Shown here one piece after another: positions 24,746 through 32,692 of a DNA stretch of 41,896 bases; the stretch's first letter is position 1; the number at the start of each line of letters is the position of its first letter. Origin of the DNA: Pseudomonadota bacterium. Its GTDB lineage: Bacteria > Pseudomonadota > Gammaproteobacteria > Pseudomonadales > Pseudohongiellaceae. The stretch lies in contig JADFIJ010000003.1 in NCBI GenBank assembly GCA_022566775.1, forward strand, positions 1-41,896, given 5' to 3'. The position numbers and the translations under genes are program-made. The notes under the pieces were generated by a model. That model was not told the origin of the DNA. It did no database searches and saw only the letters and a program-made list of their open reading frames with translations.

Positions 24746-27181
24746 TCAGAAAGTATTGGTTTTAAGGGACTTGGTGCTGTATTCGTTGCCGGCCAAGTGA
24801 TCGATGATCATATCCGTGGTGGTGGGCGCCGTGTTAAACAGGTGACCATCCAATGCATCGGATATGGCGCTGGCCAGGGCTGCCGCTGAAGCGCCTTGGG
24901 TGGGCTCGCCGATGCCTCTTCCTCCCGTAGGATTCTGCGGATCGGGGATATTTGTCGCCGCCATCTTGGTATTAACATTGACATCCATATTCGTCGGCGG
25001 TTTGCTTTGATACAGGCCGGTATTGGCCGGCAATCCATTTTGCGGATCGTACACATGTCTTTCCAGAGTGGCTAATCCCACACCCCAGACTGCTCCGCCA
25101 CGCATGGCGTTGTCGAAGTTTTTCGGGTGCACCACGGTGCCACAGTCAGCTACCATCGTATAGTCCAGTATCTCGTACTTACCGGTGTCCGTATCCAATT
25201 CGATTTCACAGAAGCCGACTTGAATACCAGGCGGTTGACCCTGTCCTGGAATCGTGTCTTTAGCGACACCGATCAGACCAGTGCCGGCCAGGCCTTGCAC
25301 CGCGCGCTGGGTAATTGGATTGATGTCATCGGGATACTCCAGACCACTGTACTTGCCACCCAATTCGATGGCACGGCTCGCGGCTTGTGCGTAGCTCAGG
25401 CCCTGGCTCGAATCGGTGCTGAGGAAAACCCTCTCGTCGCCGATTTCGTAATCATCCGCGTCGCCGCCGAGATCATTCGCCGCGATTTCCTTGAGCTTGG
25501 TGATGGCGTCCTGTGCCGCCACCCAGTTCGTTCGCGTGTGGGTAAAGATGGTATTGGAACCACCCTGGCCGGAGCTGTGGGGCAGGTGACGGTCGGTTCT
25601 GCCGTGCAGAATCTCGCATCTGTCCCAGGGTATCTGTAATGCTTCTGCCGCCGCCCGGCAGGTGCCGGCATAGGAATAGGTACCCAGGTTGCCCACACCA
25701 CTATGGATGTAGAGCTTGCCGTCGGTGCCGATTCTCACCAGGCCGTCATAGCCGCGACCACCGGCGCCGTGATAGCCAATGCCAACGCCAATACCCCGTA
25801 CTTTACTGCCATTTTTCTTCGGTTGGCTGATCTTGTCGTCCCAGCCAAACAGACGTCGACCCTGATCCAGTGCTTCGCGTACGAAGGCGCTGGTAACCGG
25901 ACCCTGACCGCCACCCTGGCGACCATCACTGTCGATAACATTGACGCGGCGGAATGCAATGCGGTCCATGTTAACCGCTCTAGCTGCCTTGTCGGTGATC
26001 GGGGCCAACACGGTAGCCATTTCATTCTGGCCTGGCCCGCGCTGGGCGCCCCGTGGTGTGGTATTGGTATAAACCGAAATACCGCGGTAACGCATGGCGC
26101 CAGGCTGATAGGCCACGGTGACATGTTGCGCCGAGGAGTTTCCGCTGCCGCCGCCGGTGGCGCCGCCATCGTTGACGATAACCAGGTCAACTGCACAGAC
26201 CTTGCCGTCCGCCTTGACGCCGATTTTGATCCAGCCTTGTATGCCGGAGCGGGCGGAACCGATATAAAACTCCTGCTCACGGGTAATGCGAAGCTGAACC
26301 GGGCGATTCAGTACCCGGGAGAAATTGCCGGATATTGCCATCACCGGATAGGGTCCAATCTTGGAGCCGAAACCGCCGCCAGTTGCCTCGTTGATGAATA
26401 CCAGGTCTGCCGGGTCAATATTCAGCATCCGCGCCAGGCCATTGTTGTTGGCACTCTGGCTCTGGGAGGAACCGTGGAAATAGCATTTGCCGTTTTCCCA
26501 GTAGGCCATGGATGTTCTGGCTTCCAGCGAGTGGTGCGGGTAGCCGATGGTAACGAAGGGCTCTTCGATGATAGCCACGGCTTCGGCAAAGCCTGCTTCG
26601 AGATCGCCGAAATTCCATTCGGTGGTGAATTCGCCGTCGACGGGTTCCTTGCCAGCGCGTATCGCATCAATCGCCGACTGTGGCCATTTGATGTCCTTGA
26701 TCTCGGCGCCAATGATGGGCGTGCCTTCCGGACCTTCCTCTCGGGTTCGAACCAGCACGTTGCCTTCGGGGTAGGCGTTGCTGCCACCGGGAGTCAGGCT
26801 CTCCAGCGGATCGACCACAAAATCCCTACGTTCGAAGTCGATCTTGATTCTGTCGATCGCCGATTCGGCGATTTCCTCGGTAACCGCAGCAACCGCCAAA
26901 ATTGGCTGGCCCACATAGGTTACGTAATTGGATGCCAGTGAAGGATTACCTGGAGGCGCGGTTGGGGGCAGATCGTCGGCGGTGAAGACACCCACCACGC
27001 CATCCATTCGCAGCGCTTCTGTAGCATCGATGTCGATAACCCGGCCACTAGGCAAGGGGCTGGTCAGCAAGCGGGCGAAAACCATACCTTCTCGTTTATA
27101 GTCTTCGGCATACTTGATTTCACCAGTGACCTTTCCAGGCACATCTGGTGGGATGAAGTCGACACCTATATGAGTAGTCAT
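24746..27181 (-). CDS. Molybdenum hydroxylase large, molybdopterin-binding subunit (CoxL/XdhA family)
   Basis: The 811-residue catalytic subunit binds the molybdopterin-cytosine (or guanine) dinucleotide cofactor. Visible family motifs are DVPGKVTGEIKYAEDY at the start, ATGGGFGSKIGPYP, RGAQRGPGQNEMA, SGVGNLGTYSYAGTC, GQGGSNTIFTHT, and near the end GGRGIGEPTQGASAAALASA, which carries the conserved active-site Glu. It would hydroxylate an aldehyde or N-heterocycle using water. It has no signal of its own and would travel with the Tat-signalled small subunit. Its start overlaps the stop of that gene by four bases (27178-27181). The substrate is not predictable. Gene order is small-large-FAD, with no XdhC/PaoD-type chaperone beside it. 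Confidence 0.93.
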   Translation of the reverse strand: MTTHIGVDFIPPDVPGKVTGEIKYAEDYKREGMVFARLLTSPLPSGRVIDIDATEALRMDGVVGVFTADDLPPTAPPGNPSLASNYVTYVGQPILAVAAVTEEIAESAIDRIKIDFERRDFVVDPLESLTPGGSNAYPEGNVLVRTREEGPEGTPIIGAEIKDIKWPQSAIDAIRAGKEPVDGEFTTEWNFGDLEAGFAEAVAIIEEPFVTIGYPHHSLEARTSMAYWENGKCYFHGSSQSQSANNNGLARMLNIDPADLVFINEATGGGFGSKIGPYPVMAISGNFSRVLNRPVQLRITREQEFYIGSARSGIQGWIKIGVKADGKVCAVDLVIVNDGGATGGGSGNSSAQHVTVAYQPGAMRYRGISVYTNTTPRGAQRGPGQNEMATVLAPITDKAARAVNMDRIAFRRVNVIDSDGRQGGGQGPVTSAFVREALDQGRRLFGWDDKISQPKKNGSKVRGIGVGIGYHGAGGRGYDGLVRIGTDGKLYIHSGVGNLGTYSYAGTCRAAAEALQIPWDRCEILHGRTDRHLPHSSGQGGSNTIFTHTRTNWVAAQDAITKLKEIAANDLGGDADDYEIGDERVFLSTDSSQGLSYAQAASRAIELGGKYSGLEYPDDINPITQRAVQGLAGTGLIGVAKDTIPGQGQPPGIQVGFCEIELDTDTGKYEILDYTMVADCGTVVHPKNFDNAMRGGAVWGVGLATLERHVYDPQNGLPANTGLYQSKPPTNMDVNVNTKMAATNIPDPQNPTGGRGIGEPTQGASAAALASAISDALDGHLFNTAPTTTDMIIDHLAGNEYSTKSLKTNTF

Positions 27182-27765
27182 GCTAATTGCCCCGAGGCGC
27201 GCATCACGCCGTTGATATAATGTTCATAAGCGCCGCAGCGACAAAGATTGCCAGACAGGGCCTTGCGTGCTTCATCCCGGCTCGGTCTGGGGTTGTTGTT
27301 CAGCAGTGCCACTGCCGACATTACCTGACCAGGCGTACAAAAACCGCACTGGGGTGCATTCTCGGCTACAAAAGCTTGTTGTACCGCATGCAATGTGCCG
27401 TCCGCGGCCTTCACTCCTTCGATGGAGATAACAGCCTTGTCTTTGACATTGTGGGTGAGCACCGAGCAGGAATAATTAGGCACACCATCGATCAACACGG
27501 TGCAAGCGCCGCATTCGCCGCGATTACAACCGATCTTGGTTCCGGTTAAATCGAGCTTGTAGCGGAGGGTGTAGGCGAGGGTCTCCTGCGGGAGTACATC
27601 GACGGGTCTGCTGCGACCGTTGATGTTAAGAGTTATCAAGCGTTCGGCGGCAGATTGTCCAGATTGGGCATTTGCAGCCAGGTAAATTCCAGTGCCGGTG
27701 GTAGCGGCGGCGCCGGAGAAAATTACCCCCTTGATAAAACGTCTGCGGGTAGTTTTGGGGTTCAC
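27178..27765 (-). CDS. Molybdenum hydroxylase [2Fe-2S] subunit with Tat signal
   Basis: The 195-residue small subunit begins with a twin-arginine signal (TTRRRFIKG, hydrophobic FSGAAATTGTGIYLAANAQ), so the complex is probably exported folded, as for PaoABC. The plant-type [2Fe-2S] site is GCNRGECGACTVLIDG with its fourth Cys in NYSCSVL; the second [2Fe-2S] site is QCGFCTPGQ with NLCRCGAYEHY. I chose GTG 27765 because GGAG lies eight bases before it and it leaves a normal Tat n-region; the frame is open back to 27834. It is the first gene of the leftward operon and divergent from the M14 peptidase gene. Confidence 0.9.
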   Translation of the reverse strand: MNPKTTRRRFIKGVIFSGAAATTGTGIYLAANAQSGQSAAERLITLNINGRSRPVDVLPQETLAYTLRYKLDLTGTKIGCNRGECGACTVLIDGVPNYSCSVLTHNVKDKAVISIEGVKAADGTLHAVQQAFVAENAPQCGFCTPGQVMSAVALLNNNPRPSRDEARKALSGNLCRCGAYEHYINGVMRASGQLA

Positions 27766-28121
27766 TGACGTAGCTCCGTTTTTTGTTTTGGGGATGCACA
27801 CAGATCGTTTCGATTGCATGCGGTTTTCACACATAGTTGACTACGACCGAGGCTATATTTATTTGACCTGAAAAGCAACCGGTCTGGGATAGAAGCTGTG
27901 GTCCATAGCCACGTAGGGCAAGCCTTCGGAACATCTTCCCGCGAAAAGTCACACACTGTTACAATATTTCGGAAGCGCGGTGGAGCAGGCTCATATTTTG
28001 CAGTAATTCTGTTACTGGCAGCAGGCTGACGTCGATTTGTTATCCTTAGCCCCAGCGCTTACTTTGCCGGCAGCCGACGAGTCCGATTTTGCCGGTTAAG
28101 GGTCACCTGTCGTGGATACAA
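27766..28121. other. Divergent promoter region
   Basis: It lies between the leftward molybdenum hydroxylase operon and the rightward metallopeptidase. No supported gene. An AT-rich stretch near 27855-27870 (TATATTTATTTG) could include a -10 element, but no full promoter is convincing. Confidence 0.45.
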
Positions 28122-29777
28122 ATGATGAAAGAAGTGTCAGTAATTTTTCTCGTTCTTGCATTGCTATCGCCCTCATACGGGGCGGACGAGACGGTGTCTT
28201 TTCCGGCGGCAATGATGACCATTCCGGAACTCACGAATTACCAACGCACCTCGACCTTCGCCGAAGTCGTGGCGGTTGTGGATGCCCTGCGGCAGAGTTC
28301 TGATTTAATCCACAGGGAGACCTTACTGCTTACCGAAGATGGCAAGGATGTCCCACTGCTGGTGCTGGCCAGGCCGCCGATCGCCACGCCGGCACAGGCG
28401 AGGGCATCCGGCAAGCCGGTGATTTACATTCAGGGCAATATTCATGGTGGCGAGGTGGAGGGGAAGGAAGCCTCGCTCATCGTCATGAGAGACATCCTTT
28501 TCGGCGACAAACAACATCTGTTGGACGACCAGATTTTGGTGTTCGTGCCTATTTATAACGCCGATGGCAACGACAATATGTCATCCGATGCGAGGCCGTC
28601 CCAGGAAATGAGTCCCCTTATGGCCGGTGAGCGCCAGGCCCACGGCTATGATCTTAATCGAGACGGCATGGCGGTGGAAACAGCGGAGACTCGGGCCCTG
28701 TACCTGAATGTCATCCAGCGCTGGGACCCGGCATTGCTGGTGGATCTACACACCACCAATGGCACCTGGCATGGCTATTCTCTGACCTACGCGCCGTCCT
28801 ATCACACTGCCGGTGACAGGGCGACGTCGGCGTATACCGCGGATGTCATGTTGCCCGCTATCGCGCAGTCGGTTAAAGAAAAGTTTAACCTGGATTTTGG
28901 CTGGTACGGCGGCTTCGATTATCGCGATTGGCCGCCGAAGGAACTGCGCACTTATCATCATGCGCCTCGTTACCTGACCAATAATATGGGCCTGCGTAAT
29001 CGCATGGCGATTCTGGCCGAGACTTTTGCCCACGATCGGTTCTATAAACGTGTACACGCGGCCAACGTTTTTGTCGAAGAAATACTGGAGTACACCAATA
29101 TCCATGGGCGCGAGATGCAACGCGTTAATGCGCAAGCAGATGCACGCACCGCAAGCCGATTGCAACAGCAAACCGGAGTCATAGAAAATGGTATACAGTT
29201 CGAGATGGTGCCGTTAGAGGAGCCGCTGGACCTGTTAAGTTACAAGTACATTCCCTATACCACCGCCACTGGTGACACCGAGTTTGTCAGGAGTTCGGAA
29301 ATTGTGACCATAGCCGGGGTGCTTAACTACAATCGCTTTGAGGCCACGAAGCGGGCCACAGTACCCACTGCCTACGTGTTTCCCGCCGAGCTAAGCCAGG
29401 TGGCAGAGACACTGATCAAACATGGCATCGACGTCGCCGTCCTGGAGCAGGATACCCGCTTCGAAGGAGAGGTCTTTGGCGTCACCGGGATCGAAACCCA
29501 ATCCGTCGTGCAAAACCAGCATCGTAACACCCTGTTGCAGGGTCAATATCGACCGGCTAGCGAGCAATTCAGCGCCGGGGATTACTATGTCGCACTGGAC
29601 AATCGCCTGGCCAATCTGATCTTCTATCTACTCGAAGCCCAGTCCGACGATGGCCTCGCCTACTGGAATTTCTTCGATTCCTACCTGCAAAGCGCCCTGG
29701 CACAGAACCCAGGCGACGCCGCGGCTGTGGACTTCCCCGTCTTCAAGGTGTTGCCGTTTGCTGCCTCACAGAACTAG
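28122..29777 (+). CDS. Exported M14-family metallopeptidase
   Basis: The 551-residue protein has a signal peptide (VSVIFLVLALLSPSYGA) and an M14 zinc carboxypeptidase-like domain. Zinc ligands are His108 and Glu111 in NIHGGEVEGKEA, and His210 in LVDLHTTNGTWHGY; DLNRDGMAVE supplies the usual Asn-Arg for substrate binding. Relatives of about 550-600 residues are a distinct bacterial M14 group annotated as carboxypeptidases or amidases. The catalytic Glu expected after the zinc site may be in MAILAETFAHDRF. The C-terminal half, beta-rich, is not assigned. ATG 28122 begins MMKE; ATG 28125 is equivalent, both with weak RBS. It is monocistronic and faces the repeat-rich region that follows. Confidence 0.87.
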   Translation: MMKEVSVIFLVLALLSPSYGADETVSFPAAMMTIPELTNYQRTSTFAEVVAVVDALRQSSDLIHRETLLLTEDGKDVPLLVLARPPIATPAQARASGKPVIYIQGNIHGGEVEGKEASLIVMRDILFGDKQHLLDDQILVFVPIYNADGNDNMSSDARPSQEMSPLMAGERQAHGYDLNRDGMAVETAETRALYLNVIQRWDPALLVDLHTTNGTWHGYSLTYAPSYHTAGDRATSAYTADVMLPAIAQSVKEKFNLDFGWYGGFDYRDWPPKELRTYHHAPRYLTNNMGLRNRMAILAETFAHDRFYKRVHAANVFVEEILEYTNIHGREMQRVNAQADARTASRLQQQTGVIENGIQFEMVPLEEPLDLLSYKYIPYTTATGDTEFVRSSEIVTIAGVLNYNRFEATKRATVPTAYVFPAELSQVAETLIKHGIDVAVLEQDTRFEGEVFGVTGIETQSVVQNQHRNTLLQGQYRPASEQFSAGDYYVALDNRLANLIFYLLEAQSDDGLAYWNFFDSYLQSALAQNPGDAAAVDFPVFKVLPFAASQN

Positions 29778-29844
29778 TAAATTTGCTCTGGTCGTTCTGC
29801 TTATCAAGCACGGCTGTCGCTTATAAATCTCGCACGGGACAGGA

Positions 29845-30039
29845 ATTCGGTGTGGTCTAACTAGACACACCGTGAACCCATCCCTGGGGGCTCGGCGCCA
29901 AGCCCATGCTGGCGACGGAATCAAGGGGTCAGAGTTCTTGATTAATGAGTAGATTGGTCTAACCTTTAATGAGAATCAAGTAACCTGCCCCATTGATACG
30001 GAATAGATTTAAAGAATCAAGTAACCTCACCCCTTGATT
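29845..30039. repeat. Repeat cluster: hairpin, CCATCCCTGG motif and AATCAAG repeats
   Basis: A hairpin around 29847-29871 (CGGTGTG.GTCTA and TAGACACACCG, one bulge) is followed by CCATCCCTGG at 29878-29887. Then come AATCAAGGGGTCAG near 29920, and GAATCAAGTAACCT at 29972 and 30014, each followed by a C-rich tail and TTGAT. AATCAAGGGGTCAG recurs at 32586-32599. These look like dispersed intergenic palindromic elements, perhaps REP-like. Confidence 0.6.
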
Positions 30040-30057
30040 GTTGATTGGACGACATGC

Positions 30058-30522
30058 TCATATGGATTTGCCTTTTTTTGCTACCTTCAGTAAGGCATTC
30101 CAATCATCTGGCGGATTGCCATTATCGAGCATTTTTGTGAATATTTTATAAGCATCTGTTTTGCTGTCGTATGCGCGTAGTGTCTTGTCATCATTTACCC
30201 AAGCATAAACAATAATCTTTGAGGCTGAATCAAACCGAAAAAAAAGGCGATATTGCTGAAAAAATTTCGCTCTAAACCAATGCTTATATTCTTCGCCTAA
30301 GGTTTTACCTTGCCGATATTGTTCATGTGTAGGGTCTTGTGGGATAAGTTTAAAGACTAGTTTATTAATAGCCGCTAATAGTTTACTCGCATTCCTTTTC
30401 TTATAATTCTTTGAATATTTGGCTTTAAGCTTTTCAACTTTTGTTACCAAGGTTTTAACTTGATCTGTAAAAAGCGGATGGGAAAAAAGAGTCCACCCGT
30501 TGATAATCAGTAATTCAGGCAA
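30058..30522 (-). CDS. yhaV: YhaV-family toxin
   Basis: The 154-residue protein fits YhaV, the RelE-superfamily ribosome-associated endoribonuclease of the PrlF-YhaV type II toxin-antitoxin system. Characteristic are INGWTLFSHPLF near the start, LFFRFDSASKIIVYAWVNDD with the conserved Arg and Trp-Val-Asn-Asp, and the C-terminal GNPPDDWNALL. Length is typical. The start codon is TTG, two bases after the antitoxin stop, which should keep toxin translation low and coupled to the antitoxin. It is the second gene of the operon, and the region around it is packed with repeats, as often for such mobile modules. Confidence 0.93.
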   Translation of the reverse strand: MPELLIINGWTLFSHPLFTDQVKTLVTKVEKLKAKYSKNYKKRNASKLLAAINKLVFKLIPQDPTHEQYRQGKTLGEEYKHWFRAKFFQQYRLFFRFDSASKIIVYAWVNDDKTLRAYDSKTDAYKIFTKMLDNGNPPDDWNALLKVAKKGKSI

Positions 30523-30524
30523 GC

Positions 30525-30854
30525 CTATTCATCTTCTTCTAAAAGAGGGGAATCAAGATCTACATTAAGGTCTCCCACTAATGTGTGGATGCGCTTACCC
30601 AGTGATGGAGTCAAATATTGTAATTGATCTGGGTTATTAGCCATGTCGTCTGCCAGAAAATGGAGGAACTTTTCTAACACTGGATCACCCTGTGTTGTCT
30701 CTGCGCGAGTAAAACTGACGCGCCCATTATTTTCAATAGTATAGAGCACTTTATCACCCTTTTTTAAATGCAGGGCTTTACGAATAGCGGCAGGCACTGT
30801 GTTCTGATAACGCTCAGTCAGCGTTGCTTCAGCAGTTAAAACAATATTTGGCAT
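30525..30854 (-). CDS. prlF: PrlF-family antitoxin
   Basis: The 109-residue protein has an AbrB/SpoVT-type swapped-hairpin DNA-binding domain at its N-terminus (TERYQNTVPAAIRKALHLKK, GDKVLYTIENNG) and an acidic C-terminus (DLDSPLLEEDE) that should bind and neutralise the toxin. ATG 30854 is preceded by AAGGAGGG; the frame is open further upstream but into the promoter. Antitoxins of this family repress their own operon, and a suitable palindrome lies just upstream (30891-30914). The toxin gene follows two bases after the stop. Confidence 0.93.
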   Translation of the reverse strand: MPNIVLTAEATLTERYQNTVPAAIRKALHLKKGDKVLYTIENNGRVSFTRAETTQGDPVLEKFLHFLADDMANNPDQLQYLTPSLGKRIHTLVGDLNVDLDSPLLEEDE

Positions 30855-30890
30855 CTTGCCCTCCTTGATGAATCTTGTTAACACATGCAG

Positions 30891-30919
30891 ATGGTAATGT
30901 ATATGCATTACCATGTCAA
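30891..30919 (-). promoter_or_regulatory. prlF-yhaV promoter with overlapping operator
   Basis: On the minus strand, TTGACA (30914-30919) matches the -35 consensus fully, and TACCAT (30891-30896) is a four-of-six -10 at exactly 17 bases spacing. The promoter overlaps a perfect palindrome, ATGGTAATG (30891-30899), TATATG, CATTACCAT (30906-30914). A repressor bound here would block polymerase, in line with autoregulation by PrlF or PrlF-YhaV. The palindrome and promoter match are seen directly; the binding is inferred. Confidence 0.75.
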
Positions 30920-31066
30920 TTCATTCGATAATGAATCAAGAGCCTAAATTAACTGATTCTTATTTCATAGGGTGGGCATAGCGTGAGTGATGAGATGGAC
31001 GCTCCCAACCGGCGTCGCAATGCGCCAAACTGAAAGTGCACAAACACATTTCAGTAGGGATTTACT

Positions 31067-31128
31067 GGACACCCACAAACTGGCATCAATAAAATCAATA
31101 AGTTAGAAGGTCATTTTTGTGGGTGTCC
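31067..31128. repeat. REP-like inverted repeat
   Basis: GGACACCCACAAA (31067-31079) and TTTGTGGGTGTCC (31116-31128) form a perfect 13-base-pair stem around an A+T-rich 36-base loop. No gene lies nearby that would use it as a terminator: it is upstream of the toxin-antitoxin promoter and of galM. The motif resembles intergenic palindromes mobilised by IS200-like REP transposases; none is encoded here. The whole stretch 30920-31168 has no supported gene. Confidence 0.75.
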
Positions 31129-31168
31129 TGTTCTTTCTTGCTTTCCGCCTGAACGCATAGGGTAATAT

Positions 31169-31373
31169 CTAGGGAGCCTCTGATTAACTATTCAATGTCT
31201 CTGGCCTGCAGTGATGCGGCTGCTCTGAAGGCCCCGCGGGCGCGGCCTGAAGCGTGCTTCTGCGGTGTTGTAATCCTTGTTAAGGACTTGGGCCATTAAC
31301 TGCGAATCGCGCCTAACAGAAGCACGCTTCAGACCACGCAGAGATATTGAATAGTTAATCAGAGGCTCCCTAG
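31169..31373. mobile_element. MITE with 31-bp terminal inverted repeats and CTAG target duplication
   Basis: The outer arms, 31169-31203 and 31339-31373, are inverted copies with one mismatch over 35 bases, starting CTAGGGAGCCTCTGATTAAC. Since CTAG is itself palindromic and is a common four-base target of IS5-family elements, the likely element is 31173-31369 (197 bp) flanked by CTAG duplications. Inside is a second, perfect inverted repeat, CTGAAGCGTGCTTCTG (31247-31262) and CAGAAGCACGCTTCAG (31317-31332). No reading frame for a transposase fits, so it is non-autonomous. It sits 34 bases before the aldose epimerase start and may supply or disturb its promoter. Confidence 0.82.
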
Positions 31374-31407
31374 AGGCCTATCCTCTTTACAAGATGAGCG
31401 AACAATA

Positions 31408-32550
31408 ATGAACAGAGTTCTCGGTTTGATTCTAGTTGCTGGGGTTTCTTTTTCTTTGTTGACATGCGTGAGTGATAAGGGAATTGATCGCATTAGTGTA
31501 AAGCCATTTGGCACCCTGGAAGACGGGCGTGAAGTGCAGATTTTCGCCCTGATAAATGCCCAGGGTAGCTCGGTCGAAATTCTGGATCTGGGGGGGATAA
31601 TCGTTACTCTCAACACCGTGGATAGGAACGGGGATTTCGATGACATTACCCTGGGATTCGATAACGTCCAGCAATACCTGTCAGCCAATCCTTTCTTCGG
31701 TACACTGGTCGGGCGTTATGCGAACCGCATTGCCCGCGGCAAATTCACGCTCGATGGCGAGGAATATTCCTTAGCCATTAATAGCGGTGAAAACGCCATC
31801 CACGGCGGGCTTGTGGGCTTTGACAAGAGAATTTGGCAGAGCACGAGTAGCTCTAGCGCGCATCAGTCCCGGTTGAGTTTGACCCTGATCAGCGCGGACG
31901 GCGACCAGGGCTACCCTGGCACGCTAACAGTCAATGTCACCTATACACTGGACGACGACAATCGGCTGACCATTGACTACCGGGCGACCACCGACAAGGC
32001 CACCGTGATTAACTTGACCAATCATGCCTATTTCAACCTGAATGGTCATGCTGCTGGCTCCATTCTCGACCACGAAATGATGATCAATGCCGATCATTAC
32101 ACCCCCGCCAACAACGTATCGATCCCCACCGGCGAGGTCGCCTCGGTGGAGGGCACTCCGCTGGATTTTCGAACCCCTAAAACCATCGGCCGTGATATAG
32201 GCAGTGACCACGAACAAATTCGATTCGGCTCGGGCTACGATCATAACTTCGTCTTGAATAAGTCAGAGCCTGGCGCTTTGGAATTGGCCGCGACGGTTTA
32301 TTCTCCGGCAACCGGCCGTAGCTTGCGCGTCTTCACCGACCAACCAGGTATGCAGCTGTATACGGGGAACTTCTTGAACGGCAGCGCGATCGGGAAGGGC
32401 GGCGCCCAATACAATCACAGGAATGGGTTTTGCCTGGAGACCCAACACTACCCGGACAGCCCCAATAAGCCGAATTTTCCCTCTACGGTGCTACGTCCAG
32501 GTGAGCAGTTTGCAAGCCGAACAATCTTCGAATTTGGGCTTAGCAGATAA
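31408..32550 (+). CDS. galM: Aldose 1-epimerase (galactose mutarotase), exported
   Basis: The 380-residue enzyme interconverts alpha and beta anomers of aldoses. The conserved residues are His132 in NAIHGG, His206 in NHAYFNLNGH (general acid) and Glu344 in CLETQHYPDSPNKPNFPS (base), all at usual distances. An N-terminal signal (VLGLILVAGVSFSLLTC) ends in a Cys, so it may be a lipoprotein although LLTC is a weak lipobox. Periplasmic mutarotases of this type occur in marine polysaccharide users. ATG 31408 lies 34 bases after the MITE, and no strong RBS is seen. A large hairpin follows the gene. Confidence 0.92.
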   Translation: MNRVLGLILVAGVSFSLLTCVSDKGIDRISVKPFGTLEDGREVQIFALINAQGSSVEILDLGGIIVTLNTVDRNGDFDDITLGFDNVQQYLSANPFFGTLVGRYANRIARGKFTLDGEEYSLAINSGENAIHGGLVGFDKRIWQSTSSSSAHQSRLSLTLISADGDQGYPGTLTVNVTYTLDDDNRLTIDYRATTDKATVINLTNHAYFNLNGHAAGSILDHEMMINADHYTPANNVSIPTGEVASVEGTPLDFRTPKTIGRDIGSDHEQIRFGSGYDHNFVLNKSEPGALELAATVYSPATGRSLRVFTDQPGMQLYTGNFLNGSAIGKGGAQYNHRNGFCLETQHYPDSPNKPNFPSTVLRPGEQFASRTIFEFGLSR

Positions 32551-32584
32551 CTCAAATACTAAGACTGAAATGGATCATTCGATT

Positions 32585-32661
32585 GAATCAAGGGGTCAGG
32601 TCTTTCTTGTTAGCATTTCCCTGTTTCAAACGCTAACAGGAAAGACCTGACCCCTTGATTC
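32585..32661. repeat. Large palindromic element, 30-bp stem
   Basis: Bases 32585-32614 pair with 32632-32661, 30 base pairs with a single G-T mismatch, around a 17-base loop. The arm begins GAATCAAGGGGTCAGGTCTT. There is no T-run after the stem on either strand, so it is not a simple terminator, though it lies between the convergent galM and caspase-like genes. Its outer 14 bases recur near 29920. Confidence 0.9.
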
Positions 32662-32692
32662 TGACCAGAGGTCTAATTACAGAGCTGTGACA

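Noticed and set aside
25703-26941. 412-codon open frame opposite the molybdenum hydroxylase large subunit
   Set aside because: It lies wholly antisense to a gene with clear family motifs, has no RBS or recognisable domain, and reflects codon bias of the true gene.
32585-32661. Bidirectional terminator between galM and the caspase-like gene
   Set aside because: The stem is long but neither side has a T-run, and its ends recur elsewhere in the window, so a repeat element is the better reading.
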